Of a stretch of 64,000 nt of DNA, positions 44,840 through 55,617 are shown one piece after another (the first letter of the stretch is position 1; every line of letters starts with the position of its first letter). Below the pieces are notes generated by a model that saw only the letters and a list, made by a program, of their open reading frames with translations, ran no database searches and was not told the origin of the DNA. The DNA comes from Medicago truncatula. Lineage: Eukaryota > Streptophyta > Magnoliopsida > Fabales > Fabaceae. Where the stretch lies: assembly GCF_003473485.1 (NCBI RefSeq), contig NC_053042.1, positions 54,399,762 through 54,463,761 of the forward strand. Reading direction: 5' to 3'. The translations under genes were made by a program, and so were the position numbers.

Positions 44840-46055
44840 CTCCCTCCGTGTTTTTTTATAAACAAAATTGACCATTTCACATTCTTAATTCTTTAAAGAA
44901 TGTGATCAATGTTATTTAATTTAAATTAAAATACTAAATTTGCCCTCATGACAATTCTTGTTGTCCAACCTACTCATGTTCTTTCATTAAATAAAGTGCC
45001 TAGTTTTACATTTTTTATGTTTTTTTTTTAGAGATATATTTTTCATGTTATTTCATTAAAGAATGGCGTTGGAGAATGCAACAGAGAATTCAATTGCTTT
45101 GCACTCTTCCACTTCCCAAACCTTTCCATTTCGACAAACCTACTACTACTTTCATTTTATTAAAAAATTGGCGGTAACAAAATTTGACAAACTAATTCTT
45201 CTAAAATTTAAATTTCAAAATTTCTAGTCACTTTGATTTCTATAAATTGAAAGTAAAAAATGCAAGAAAATTGGAGCTTCGCATTGTTAATTCAAAATGA
45301 CTCTTGGTATTGATTAGAACACCCCTTTGAATGACTTGAACATATCTAACCACCTCTCAAATGAGTCTCTCAATATTGATTTGAACACCCCTTTGAATGA
45401 TTTGAACACATCTAACCACCTCTCAAATGAGCCTCTCAATATTGATTTGAACATTCCTTTGAATGATTTGAGCACCTCTAACCACCTCTCAAATGTACCT
45501 TTAGAGATTGGTTTGAGCACCTCTAATCAATACCTTTAGAGATTTTCCTTTTTTAAGAAAAATGTTAACTTGTGTCCTTAAGGCACATGTTAAGGATTCC
45601 ACTAATATAAATATTGTATCGAAAATTATATTAATTTATTATTCAAAAAATTTACTATTAATTTTTTTCAATTAATACTTACCACTAATGACAAGAAATT
45701 TAATGTTTAACATGGGCACAAGTTAACATGACCCTTTTTTTAATTATGCAGAAGAATAGAAACACTAAAACAACCTTTTATAAGAATGCATTTGGGGGCT
45801 TGTGGAATCAATTGTTTCGTGAAGTTACATAGGGAGAGGGAGTAATCAAAGAGGCGCTTCATATTTCAAGAAGCAGCTTCAATTAATACATGTGTGGAAA
45901 ATTGTAGTGTGTGGAAAACTCACGTATGCAAAATTGGAGAATTAAAGCAAGGGCATATTTGGTATACTATATTTAAATATGAGGAAAAAAAAAGTCAATT
46001 TTGCTTATATTTTGTTACATAGTTGAATTTTACTTATATTTTGACACAGAGGGAG
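44840..46055. mobile_element. Possible Stowaway-like (Tc1/Mariner) element, TA TSD
   Basis: The left end CTCCCTCCGTGTTTTTTTAT and right end read inwards CTCCCTCTGTGTCAAAATAT match the classic plant Stowaway terminus, each flanked by TA (44838-44839, 46056-46057). At 1216 bp it is longer than most Stowaways. It encloses the 66-bp repeat at 45321-45535, so the interior may be acquired or the ends may belong to two elements. Confidence 0.55.
45321..45535. repeat. Three and a third copies of a 66-bp unit, open on both strands
   Basis: Units start near 45319, 45385 and 45451, with a partial fourth at 45517. Because 66 is a multiple of three, the frame repeats. The plus strand reads 22-residue units like NTPLNDLNTSNHLSNEPLN; the minus strand reads units like SFERWLDVFKSFKGVFKSI. 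No start, splice or family match tells which strand, if any, is coding. Several copies differ at replacement sites on both strands, so it is most likely a minisatellite. Confidence 0.8.
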
Positions 46056-46255
46056 TATGTTTGACTTATGTTTTCAAGAAAACATTTCTATTTATGATTT
46101 CCTTAAACAATGCCCTTAGGGTATTGGTTAGCATGACCCATCAAAAAATAACATTTGCAACTAAAAAAAAAATAAAATTGTACAATTAAAGGCGACACTT
46201 ATCACAATGTGTGTGAAAGTTAAAATGTATTTACAATTAAAGGGGACACTTATCC

Positions 46256-46385
46256 CTGTGACCTTAGCTCAGTTGGTAGGGATATCACATATTATATGTA
46301 GAGGTCGGGATTCGAACCCCGGACACCCCACTTCTCCACAATTAAATTGTGCGAGCTCTAACCACTAGACTACTTGATAAAAAAA
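46256..46385 (+). mobile_element. tRNA-derived SINE (legume type)
   Basis: TTAGCTCAGTTGGTAGGG (A box) and GGGATTCGAACCCCGGACAC (B box) are followed by CCACTTCTCCACAATT, then CTCTAACCACTAGACTACTT and a GATAAAAAAAATAA tail. The same order occurs at 54886. It looks like a tRNA at first sight, but no cloverleaf 3' half or acceptor stem is present. It resembles SINEs described from Medicago. Confidence 0.8.
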
Positions 46386-46389
46386 ATAA

Positions 46390-47372
46390 TGTCAACCTAT
46401 CATTTTGTTTTATTATAAAGTTAGAAGTTAATTAAGTTACATTCCTGTGAATCCCACCAAATATAAAATGATATTCACATGTGACGCACATAAATTTTAC
46501 TAAAGAAAAATACATTAGAGAGTGGGACTTAAACAAATACTTAAATGCAAATTGCAATGCTTTACCAAATTGTTTGGAGCATCGAGAGTAGTGTTCATTT
46601 TAGATTAGAGTTGTTTGTTTTAAGCAATAAGAGGAGCAGTGGAAACAACTCAGCTGCCGACCAATTCTTTTGCTTTCAAGTCAATGCAATATTGCAATGA
46701 ATAAAGCACACAATGAGTTGGTAGATGCTGTCATTTATTGTTCCCAACTAATATCCCTTTAATTTTACAGCAAACTTGCAAAATAAAATTAAGCAAAACC
46801 TCATTTTGATTACTCAATTGTGATGTGTTGTTATTTCCGACCCACACCAAAATACAAGCTTTATTCCCTCTAAAAAAAAAATTAAATACAAGCTCTTATT
46901 CAAATTTTTAGATACATTTTTTTCAACCAAACATAACCTTACTTAATACTAATTTATTTTGAAATATGAAAACTCAATATTAACATACAATTGTACACAA
47001 AAGATAATTTACCTTTGTACAAAAGAAAAAGTAATTTACCTATAATTATATAGTATAAAACATGAATATTAATTTCATGACTGTTTTTTCTTAACATATC
47101 TAGTGCTTATAAAAAGGGGCGGATGAGTAGTACTCAAAACATCAAAATAGAAACACATTTTAAGTGTCCATTAACAATTTTTCAATAACTTTATAGATTA
47201 AATCGACTAATGAAATACATATTCAAAAACTAAACTAACTAAAAAAACATATTTAAATACTATGTTTTATTTTATTTTGATACGTAATATTATAAATCTT
47301 CCCACAATTAAAGGATAAAACGACTGTTTTATCTAAATACAATTCTTACCCAAAAAAAAAAAATCCCATGGC
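46390..47372. other. Intergenic; upstream flank of the germin-like gene
   Basis: The DNA is AT-rich and carries no supported reading frame. CACATGTGACGCACAT at 46475-46490 includes CACATG/CATGTG E-box-like words. Nothing else specific was seen. Confidence 0.4.
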
Positions 47373-47380
47373 CTATAAAT
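47373..47380 (+). promoter_or_regulatory. TATA box of the germin-like gene
   Basis: CTATAAAT lies about 97 bp before the ATG at 47477, in a CATGGCCTATAAATATGACA context. Spacing suits a short leader. It is the best core-promoter candidate in this flank. Confidence 0.65.
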
Positions 47381-47476
47381 ATGACACTCAATAATTGATG
47401 AAACAATATGTGAAGCAAAGTCATTCAACCAAACACATTATTTGGTTCCTGCAAGAAATAGTTAAGTTTCAAAACC

Positions 47477-48109
47477 ATGATCAACAACAAAGTAACCATT
47501 CTTTTAGTTCTTATGTGTTTCATCATTGCTGTTTTTTGTTCTGATCCTGATCCAGTTATGGATTACTGCATAGCCAAATCAGAAGACAACAAATTCAGTT
47601 GCAAAAACTCATCCACAGCAACAGTTGAAGATTTCACCTTTTCAGGTATAAAACTACCAGGAAACTTCAAAGATACTGGATTTTCTTCAATGGGAGTGAA
47701 TTCAAATGTGTTTCCAGGTTTAAACACTCTTGGAGTTTCATTTGTTAGAGCAGATTTTGATGCTGGTGGTGTTAATGTTCCTCACTTTCATCCAAGAGCA
47801 ACAGAAGTTGCTATTGTGTTGGAGGGAAAAATTTATTCAGGATTTGTTGATACCAAGAACAAGATTTTTGCTAAAGTTTTGGAGAAAGGTGAGGTTATGG
47901 TTTTTCCAAGAGGACTTGTGCATTTTCAGATGAATGTTGGTGATGTTCCTGCTACTATTTTTGGTAGTTTTGATAGTCAAAATCCTGGTTTGATGAAAAT
48001 TCCAAATGTTGTTTTTGGATCTGAGATTAAAGATGAGCTTTTGGAAAAGGCTTTTGGACTTAATTCTAAGGAGCTTTCTAAGTTAAAGAAGAGGTTTTCT
48101 CCAAGCTAA
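47477..48109 (+). CDS. Germin-like protein (cupin), 210 aa
   Basis: This is a secreted apoplastic cupin. Residues 1-21 form a signal peptide ending ...AVFCS. Cys31 and Cys42 are placed like the conserved germin disulphide pair. Germin box 1 is GVNVPHFHPRATEVAIVLEG with metal ligands His103, His105 and Glu110; box 2 is GEVMVFPRGLVHFQMN with ligand His149. All four Mn-binding residues are therefore present. N44 (NSS) may be glycosylated. The gene has no intron, and its length of 210 is close to the usual 210-225. Germin-like proteins variously show superoxide dismutase or oxalate oxidase activity, or none; which applies here cannot be read from sequence. The C-terminus KKRFSPS lacks a retention signal. 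The gene is intact. Confidence 0.93.
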   Translation: MINNKVTILLVLMCFIIAVFCSDPDPVMDYCIAKSEDNKFSCKNSSTATVEDFTFSGIKLPGNFKDTGFSSMGVNSNVFPGLNTLGVSFVRADFDAGGVNVPHFHPRATEVAIVLEGKIYSGFVDTKNKIFAKVLEKGEVMVFPRGLVHFQMNVGDVPATIFGSFDSQNPGLMKIPNVVFGSEIKDELLEKAFGLNSKELSKLKKRFSPS

Positions 48110-49678
48110 ATTTCTTTTTTTAATGTTGAGAATTGTTATTTTAGTTTTTATATGTATTTTTGAAAAGTGGAATAGATATAAATACATACGATTTCACCGA
48201 TCATATCGGTATTTAGATGTTGAAATAACACATTTATTTTATGTTTAGTAACGGTGATTCAATCTTCAATGAAAACAACGACGATTGAAAAGTGAAATCT
48301 AAGTTAAGACCACATTATACATGGTAAAAGAAATTATATAATATTTTTGTATAACATTTCTCGTGACCAGTTGAAAACATCCCATTAGTGGAAAGTTATA
48401 AGATTGATTTGCAGTTAATTGTTTTAATAATTGATCCTTCTTGCTTAGAAAAGATTTTATTGATAATGGAAGTGGTCTCTAAGCTTTTGCTTTTTTGTGT
48501 TCATATTTTGTTGTGATCAAAGTCAATAGTTATAAACGTTTGGCACAAAAGCTAGGAAATAAAATGAGTGGTTGGAGGGGATATATTTCTTTCACATGAG
48601 TGTCTTTATCTTTACTTTTCCATCCTTATACGCTTAATTAGGTTATGCTGTGTGCTTTTATCCTAAGGCATCATTTTAAAGAGGTTGAAACTGCTCCGAA
48701 AGTTCCTTTGCAAACGACTCTTCTAAACCTTGTTTGGTTGTTCCAACCCAATCATTTGACTAGCATTTAGCTGCTTTTCCATTCTGTGTCATGTTTTCAT
48801 TGGAGAACCAAACAATTCCTGAATACATGGGTGTCACATGAATTTGTTTGTTTTTGCCATAAAAATTTATCATCATTAAATTTGACGTCCACAAGTTGTA
48901 ATTCAAATGTTAAACAATGTTCAATCTCCCTCCGATTTCTTTATTGCAACCACGTAAACATTGTAAAAATATTTAAAATTAAACATGTGAATAAACTCAC
49001 AATTAATAGCACGATAACATATCTATAAATAATATGATAAAATCAAAATGGTCGCGGTATATCCATATCTGCAACGTTGACGGACAAATCATTGAACCTA
49101 AAATTGCCCAAATCTAATATTTCAACGGCAACCAAACGAACACCTCAACAAAACAAGAATTCAAACAACGCCGCACAAGACGACATACAACACACCGCCG
49201 GATGACGAAATCATGAGAGAAAAATTATATCCATGTGAAAACCACTTATGTAGTTCTTCACAATAATTTAGCTATGACTAATCTTTGTTGAAGAATATGT
49301 GGAACACATAAGATGGGTTCTCCCAACGAGATTCTTTTCCATACGCATGAGTCAGAAATCAAACCTCGAACCACAAGGGGCTCAAATCCCTTGCTATTAC
49401 CATTATCAATTTAATTTGATGAAAATATTTAAATTGCAAAACTTTTTCTGTATTAATTTCTTATATATAGTCAGTGACATGCGTCAGTCATCGTGGATGT
49501 GGATGAGAAACATAAGCATAATGTTATTGAACATATAACCTTAATGACAAAGAAAACACTGAAAACAACAATTTTCTTGCAAGAGTTACCATAAAAAACT
49601 CTACATAATAAAAAAAAGAAACTCAGATCTAGAGCAGATGTTGTGTACACTGCACTGCTTCCATTTTTGTAGTTATAG
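48110..49678. other. Intergenic between convergent genes; no gene seen
   Basis: The DNA is AT-rich, with 3' UTR candidates for the germin-like gene (+) and the TBL gene (-). Short open frames here lack any recognisable motif or codon pattern. No inverted repeat with a TSD was found. Confidence 0.45.
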
Positions 49679-51295
49679 TTAAAGCCATGCACTGAGCATC
49701 TCATTCCAAATATCAGGCACACCAGGGAGGCACCAATGGCTGCAATCAGAGGACTGACCATTACCTTGTTTCTGCCTCTCTTTTTCACTTATTGCCTTAC
49801 TATACACTGAAGGATGTCCATCTCTTCTAAAAGCAGTCATTGTTGTAATATCTTGTAGATATACTGGAAATCTCATTCTCTTCAGCACTCCTTTTAGCAC
49901 TACCAGTGGTCCTGGAACATGTAAGTGGCTGAAATATTTTACAGGTTGCCTTTGATTGTAACATTTCCAACCATTTTGCCTGCAATTAAATGAAATGTTG
50001 GTAAATATGTTATCGATACTAAAGGAAATAAAAATTATTGATAGTACCTGTTATGTCTAGGTGCCATACTTCTAAAAATGACTCGGGTTTTTCGTGGGTC
50101 CAAATTCAAATCCACCCACTTTGCCCATGTACTCACTCCTTTCTCATAGGCAACCATTTGATTCATGTTTGTGATGATACTATTTCCTTCCATGTAATAA
50201 TCCCACCTAGTATTAATCAAGACTGATTCCATTAGGATGTAAAAATGATTATCTTCAAATGTAACACTTTTCCATTAAGTGAAAAACTAAAGAACGAGAA
50301 ATGTTTCTTACGAGCTAGATTGACCAGAGTGAGTCCACCAATGAGCTGAATCAAATGCAAGAATATCAACTCCTTTCCAATACCTTGCATTCTCTTCAAT
50401 CAAATCCAAATGTAGAATTCTCTTATTGTTAGACCCTTTCTTCAGTTCTACCAATAGTGGTGCCCAGAAGAATTCAATTGATGTCTCAAAATCCTGTAAT
50501 AAGTGAACAACATGTAAGTAAATCATTTTTAGAAGGAAACTTAAGGATATAACATTGATTTATATCAAACCATAGCATGGAAAGACATTAAAGGACCATC
50601 ATAGATGACTTTTTTCCTGTCAGTTGCAATAACTCCTTGAACTAAGCATACAAGAGATTCCCACTGGTTTCTCATTATAGAATCACCCACCAACATCATT
50701 CTCTTTCCTCTCATTTTACCAAGATATTTCAGTGCATCAAACCTGAAAATACAGCATGATTTAAGCGTGTTTGGTTATTTTGAATGAATTGATTCGGACT
50801 AAAAGTGAGTTAAATGTAAAATGATTTATGTTTGAATACAGTTACATAAAAGTCGACTAAAAATCAATTGTAGAGAACATCCAAACATGTCAAAATCAAT
50901 TATGCAATTATAAGAAAACAAAAAGGTAGCAATGTGAGAAATTAATGTTATCATCATCACCTTGGGATGGAACAACCTAATGGCTTCCACTTCCATTTCT
51001 CATAATCCGAATCTGGCCGTCCATTCTTTTGACAAGTAACTGCAGTGGTGAGATAAGGACAGTTGGAATCATAGAGAGGGTAGGTTTGATCAAATATCCA
51101 TTTTCCAACTGAGAAATCACATTTCTTCCATGAATCTCTTTGGGTTTGCACCATGTTGACATCTTCAGTTTCTTCCAATGCAAGCCAACTCGACACATCC
51201 TCTGGATTGATCAGTGATGATGCGCAGTTGAATAAGCCTAAGAAGGTGGTGAAGAAGAATAAAAATGATAATAAATGAAGGTTTGGTTTTGCCAT
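49679..51295 (-). CDS. Trichome birefringence-like (TBL) protein, probable polysaccharide O-acetyltransferase, 382 aa
   Basis: Five exons join in frame: 51295-50961, 50742-50571, 50493-50312, 50206-50048 and 49979-49679. The N-terminal hydrophobic stretch (LHLLSFLFFFTTFLGLF) is a signal peptide or anchor for Golgi targeting. The PMR5N/TBL domain starts near residue 59 (CDFSVGKWIFDQTYPLY, SNCPYLTTAVTCQKNGRPD, WKWKPLGCSIPRFDA). The catalytic GDS box is RMMLVGDSIMRNQWESLVC (Ser133), and the C-terminal DxxH box is DCSHWCLPGVPDIWNEML (Asp361, His364). TBL proteins acetylate xylan, mannan or pectin. From wording the closest group seems to be TBL36-38, but the polymer acted on cannot be told. A short gap in intron 1 (50760-50905) looks like a degenerate MITE. 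The gene is intact. Confidence 0.9.
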
Positions 51296-52440
51296 TTTGG
51301 AAGCTCAAGGTGAGAGAGAGCATAGAGTCATAGTTGTGAAGGAGTTTTTGTAACTTTGAAAGGACATTGTTGATGAAAAGTGTTTGATCAAGGCATGACT
51401 TACGGTGTTGTGGACCATGCAAATTTGTTACTTTTACTAATTGCTATTGATTGATTGATCTTTGTACCAATCACATTTTTCTTCTTCTTTTTTACAAAAA
51501 TTATCTTCTTCTCTCTAAAACCCTTGTTCAATATTATTGTTATATAATTTCTCATCAATTTTACTATCAATTCATAGTGTTGAGACTTGGGTTTTTGTTG
51601 AATCCATGATCTTTGTGCATGATGGTTGCTAAACACAATCCAATGGAAGACAATATGGAAATGTGTTTGTTTCTGATCAACCTTTTACTTTTGAAAATAG
51701 TTTAAAACATACAAATATTAAAAATAGTTGTGATGGATACGGATGAACATGAAGTCGAACTAGAAAGTGAGTGGCCTTTCAGCAGCGCACAACAATGGAG
51801 TGTCAGTGTCACATGTCTACACATTGTGTGAGCAATTGCTTGATGGGACTGGTGCCTCCTTAAAAAATATTGTTTTTTTTTTTTTAATACAAAACTTTTT
51901 AATTTTTGGTTTTTTTTATGCCCTTAAAACAAAAGTTAACAAAAATATTTTATGTTGTATGAGTCAAAACATATTACAAATGATACTTAAAAACAATTTC
52001 TATCTAACAACATGTAGTAAATATTTTAAAAATAAAGGATATATGGATCGCAAACCAATATGTGGATTTAAAACACATAACTTAGAGTCTAAACAATCCA
52101 ACTCACATCAACCAACATTTAAATGGTTAAAAAATAGTATGAACTAAGTCACGGCTTAAAAAAATTGGCATGTAAACTTTAGTCCATATACTAAACTCTC
52201 CTACGCATCATACAATCATCTATCGTCATATAATTTTTTTTTTTTAGTAAAGTTAATTTAAATTTTGAATTGATTTCATGTATAGAATACCATATACCCA
52301 ACAAAACTCAAAATTTTCCTAAATTTTACACCACTACTAATAAGTTTAGAGATTTTTATTACTTATATAGAAAACAAATTGATCAATCTCTTTTTTAAAA
52401 CCCATTTGTCAAAAAAATGGAAAATCTCTCCACTCAAACC
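51296..52440. other. Intergenic between divergent genes; no gene seen
   Basis: The DNA is AT-rich, with presumed promoters of the TBL gene (-) and the AGP gene (+). An open frame around 51767-52147 has AT-driven, Lys/Asn-rich composition and no family resemblance. Confidence 0.45.
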
Positions 52441-52447
52441 CTGATTC

Positions 52448-52518
52448 CACGTGTATGGTCTTGGTTCAATACGCGCTTGCTCCATCTATAAAGCACGCAC
52501 TTCCTCCATCTATATATT
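52448..52518 (+). promoter_or_regulatory. G-box and TATA candidates of the AGP gene
   Basis: CACGTG occurs at 52448-52453, TATAAA at 52487-52492 and TATATATT at 52511-52518, all before a CT-rich leader (52540-52620) and the ATG at 52626. The G-box suggests bZIP/bHLH control; this is inferred from the motif only. Confidence 0.55.
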
Positions 52519-52625
52519 CTCTATCCAGTACCCTTATTCTCACACTCTCATATATTCACCTTCTTCGCATTTATTAGTCTCTCTCATCACATTTCACTCT
52601 CTATTTCCTCTCTCTACTTTTGAGA

Positions 52626-52934
52626 ATGGCTCGCATTTGCATTACCTTTTCGATGCTCTTTGTAGCAATGTTCTTTCTCTCTGTCGTTGCACAATATCCA
52701 ACGGCATCTCCTAAGGCTTCTGTTGTGATTACCATTGGCACTGGTCCATCTATTGTCAACTCTCTGTCGCCTATTACTCCACCATCGGTGTCACCTTCTC
52801 TCCCACCATCATCAATTTCTTCCCCTCCTGCTCATGCTCCTGCACCTCACAAAAGTGGTGCGGCCTCCCATGGATTCTCCTTCGCCATCGGAACCTTTGT
52901 TGTCGCCCTTGTTGCGGCTGCTTTGATTATTTGA
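52626..52934 (+). CDS. Short classical arabinogalactan protein (102 aa), GPI-anchored
   Basis: A small cell-surface proteoglycan backbone. Residues 1-22 (MARICITFSM...SVVA) are a signal peptide with likely cleavage before Gln23. The mature part is short and rich in Pro, Ser, Ala and Thr, with TASPKAS, SPITPPSVSPSLPPSS and PAHAPAPH, where the Pro in AP/SP/TP contexts would be hydroxylated and carry arabinogalactan. Residues 84-102 (FSFAIGTFVVALVAAALII) form the hydrophobic GPI signal, with SGAAS (77-81) a fitting omega region. I chose the ATG at 52626 since no earlier in-frame ATG exists. There is no intron. Composition is typical of AGP/AG-peptide genes. The specific role is unknown. Confidence 0.88.
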   Translation: MARICITFSMLFVAMFFLSVVAQYPTASPKASVVITIGTGPSIVNSLSPITPPSVSPSLPPSSISSPPAHAPAPHKSGAASHGFSFAIGTFVVALVAAALII

Positions 52935-54225
52935 AACTTAGGGCATTGTTGTAGAGTTCTCTCTCTACACTATGCTATGAAACATATAATATAGTTATGT
53001 TTCAAATTTCATATATTTGCTCTTTCTTCTGTTTGAAGAATTCATCATATGTATGAACCGAATTATTCTAATATTATATTGAATAAATTTAAATATATCA
53101 TATTTTATATACATTGATTGTGTTCGTATTGGTAAAGTGTGTACCTGGTTGCCAAAAAAGCATCGCTGGTTGCTTCTTTTTTTTTTTTTTTTCTCTTTAT
53201 AGAAGAAGGAAATAATTTATTTGAAGCTTTGTTTGTTTCTACAACCTCAAAAAAAAAAAATTAATAGCTTTGTTTGTTTGCTAATTAATAGTATTTATAG
53301 AAGAAAAATAAATAAAACAAAAAGGCATCTACCGATTTTGATTTGGTAATATTTTCTTTGATGATAGCTCTGATTTTTTTGGTAATTTTTTTTTTTTAAA
53401 TGACAAAATATATTATATATAAGGGGATTAAATCCCAAGTATTACACCAAGAAAACAAAACAAAACACTAAAAACTCCCAACGAAGGGTCTTGCTACTAA
53501 TAGTTTTTTTTTTTTACGCCCAACGAAGACCAAATTACGCCGGAAAAAATCTCAAAAACAATGCATATAGGTGATTTTTGAGAACCAAAAAAATGATCTA
53601 AATTCATCTTTCTTTGGAGATATAGATTAGAGAGAGAGGATATAGCTTCTCTCAACAACAACAAGGGCCAGCTCTATTAACAAAAGAAGATATCACATGT
53701 GTTAGAAAATGTAAAACTAGAAAGAAAGAAAATAATATTTGAAAATAGCTCTTTTTTTTTTTTTTTTGTAAGTATTTTTTTTAGAAGAGGTAAAAAAAAA
53801 TCTTTTAAATAGAAGAGGTAAATATGTTTTTTGGTAAGGAAGAAGAGGTAACTGGTAAGCATGTTAAATGCCGGTTCGGTAATATTTTGTTTGCTAATAT
53901 CCCTGTTTTTTGTGGTAAATGCATTTTATGAGAAATCTATAACAAAGAAAGAATGGATTTTTTTTTTTTTCACGAGTCTTGCTCGCGTGGTCTAGAACAC
54001 ATGTTAAGCAATGTAAAATCACAAAGAAAAAAAAAGGCATCAACTAAAAATAATAATGTATATTACTAGGTCTACCTTAAGATTAAGAGCATGTGCTAAG
54101 GAATCTAATAGATGTGTTAATTTTATTTTTGAAGATTTTATATTTAGTTCATTAGCATGTAACTATAGGGTCAAATGCCTAAAAAATACTAAAGGGTTAA
54201 TATTTCCCTTTACTAGGGTCGTAAC
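52935..54225. other. Intergenic, AT-rich with poly(A)/poly(T) runs; no gene seen
   Basis: There are multiple long T or A runs (53175, 53385, 53503, 53750, 53955). ATTAAATCCCAAGTATTACA at 53428 resembles phrases from LINE 3' regions but is too short to assign. No protein-like frame was found. Confidence 0.4.
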
Positions 54226-54471
54226 TTTTGTACCTTTTCTATGGGTAATATTTTTCAGGATATTTTGGGTAGTACTTTGGTGACATTGTGGTTGGTGACA
54301 TTGGCCAACCACAATGTCACATGTGGCTTTCTTCTTTTTCTTTTACAAGATTTTTTTGTTGTTTTGCACACTTGTAACATTGTGGTTGATAATGTCACCA
54401 ATGTCACCAACCACAATGTCACCCAAGTATTATCCAATATTTTGTACTTTTTTATGCGTGATATTTTTAAC
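54226..54471. repeat. Foldback element flanked by ~33-bp direct repeats
   Basis: Inner arms GGTGACATTGTGGTTGGTGA (54279-54298) and the complementary TCACCAACCACAATGTCACC (54404-54423) extend outward through GTAGTACTTT/AAGTATTATCC. Outside them lie direct repeats: TTTTGTACCTTTTCTATGGG with TAATATTTTT, and TTTTGTACTTTTTTATGCG with TGATATTTTT. The central part repeats the same words again (AACCACAATGTCAC at 54306; AACATTGTGGTTG at 54377). It is a MITE-like foldback of unclear class. Confidence 0.7.
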
Positions 54472-54885
54472 CTAATAACTATCAATTAAAAATAAATAAA
54501 ATGTTTATTCTTAGTTAAATTTTTACTGGAAATTTCATTTTCCAATAAATTAATATTAGTAGAGGATGAATTTTAATGGAGGGCTAACATTAAAGCATAC
54601 TCTTGTGCTCAAAATTATATGTCATTTTGACAATTTCACACACAATAAGAAATGTAATTAATTTTTTATGAAAAGAGAAACTATGAATTATATTTTACAA
54701 AAATATTTTTCATTAATGATATGAGAAGAATAAATTAAAAGTATTGAAAAAAGATAGATACACTCTCTTAAATGATGTATGTTGTATGTAATAAAGATCA
54801 TATACATCATTAATTAAATGAACCTAAAATGTAGATTTTTTTATTATATAGTGACCAAAGGTGTAGTAAATAGTAAAAGTTGTTT

Positions 54886-55012
54886 CCCGTGAACATAGTT
54901 CAGTTGGTAGAATAATGAATTATTATATGCAGGGGCTGTAGTTCAAACCCTGGACACCCACTTATTCACCTTATAAAGTGAATTCTAGCCACTAGGCTAC
55001 TTGACTAAAATA
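54886..55012 (+). mobile_element. tRNA-derived SINE (legume type), second copy
   Basis: CATAGTTCAGTTGGTAGA (A box), GGGCTGTAGTTCAAACCCTG (B box), GACACCCACTTATTCACC, a GTGAATTCTAGCCACTAGGC stretch and CTACTTGACTAAAAT occur in the same order as in the copy at 46256. The B box is slightly decayed (TTCAAACCC). Confidence 0.8.
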
Positions 55013-55200
55013 AAAGTAGCAAGGGGCGTAAAAGAATAATAACTATTAATGTGTCATTGATGTCGTAAAATGGTGACATATAATTTGAAACAAACATATT
55101 TTACTAGAATGATATAATTAGTTTAGTTTAGAAGTATTTTTGCTCAACCCCCTTTTCCAATCTTCTCCTCCAAAGTTATCAATACCACTAAAATTTAAAA

Positions 55201-55617
55201 GGTTTAAATGTGTTATTGGTCCCGACACTTTCATCAGATTTTGGCATTGGTCCCTGTACTTTTTTTTGTTTAGCATTGGTCCCTGCACTTTATAAAAATA
55301 TTGGTATTGGTCTCTCTGTTAACTTTCTGTTAAAAAAAAAAAACACAAAACCAACGGAGTGCCACGTGGCCCAATCATTTCACGCCACGTGGCACCAATA
55401 TCAATATTTTTACAAAGTGCAGGGACCAATACCAATATTTTTACAAAGTGCAGGGACCAATACCAATAGTTTTGTGTTTTTTTTTTAACAGAAAGTTAAC
55501 AGAGGGACTAATACCAATATTTTTACAAAGTGCAGGGACCAATTCCAAACAAAAAAAAATGTAGGGACCAATGCCAAAATCTGATGAAAGTGCAAGGACT
55601 AAAGGCATATTTAAACC
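55201..55617. mobile_element. MULE-type foldback MITE, 417 bp, perfect 9-bp TSD
   Basis: AATTTAAAA flanks both ends (55192-55200 and 55618-55626), a perfect 9-bp duplication. The left arm starts GGTTTAAATGTG and runs through TTTGGCATTGGTCCCTGTAC; the right arm ends GCATATTTAAACC and mirrors it. The phrase AAAGTGCAGGGACCAATACC is tandemly repeated in the right arm (period about 38 bp). The central loop carries a GCCACGTGGC palindrome twice (near 55360 and 55383). There is no coding capacity. Confidence 0.87.

Noticed and set aside
46256-46330. tRNA gene on the plus strand
   Set aside because: A and B boxes are good, but the acceptor and anticodon stems do not pair, and the copy at 54886 shares non-tRNA sequence downstream. 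It is a SINE.
50760-50905. MITE in TBL intron 1
   Set aside because: GTTTGGTTATTTTGA near the left and TCCAAACATGTCAAAATCAA near the right look inverted, but the arms are poor and no TSD was found, so it was not listed as a feature.
51767-52147. 126-residue plus-strand frame
   Set aside because: Lys/Asn/Phe-rich composition follows AT content; no motif, no splice context and no family resemblance.
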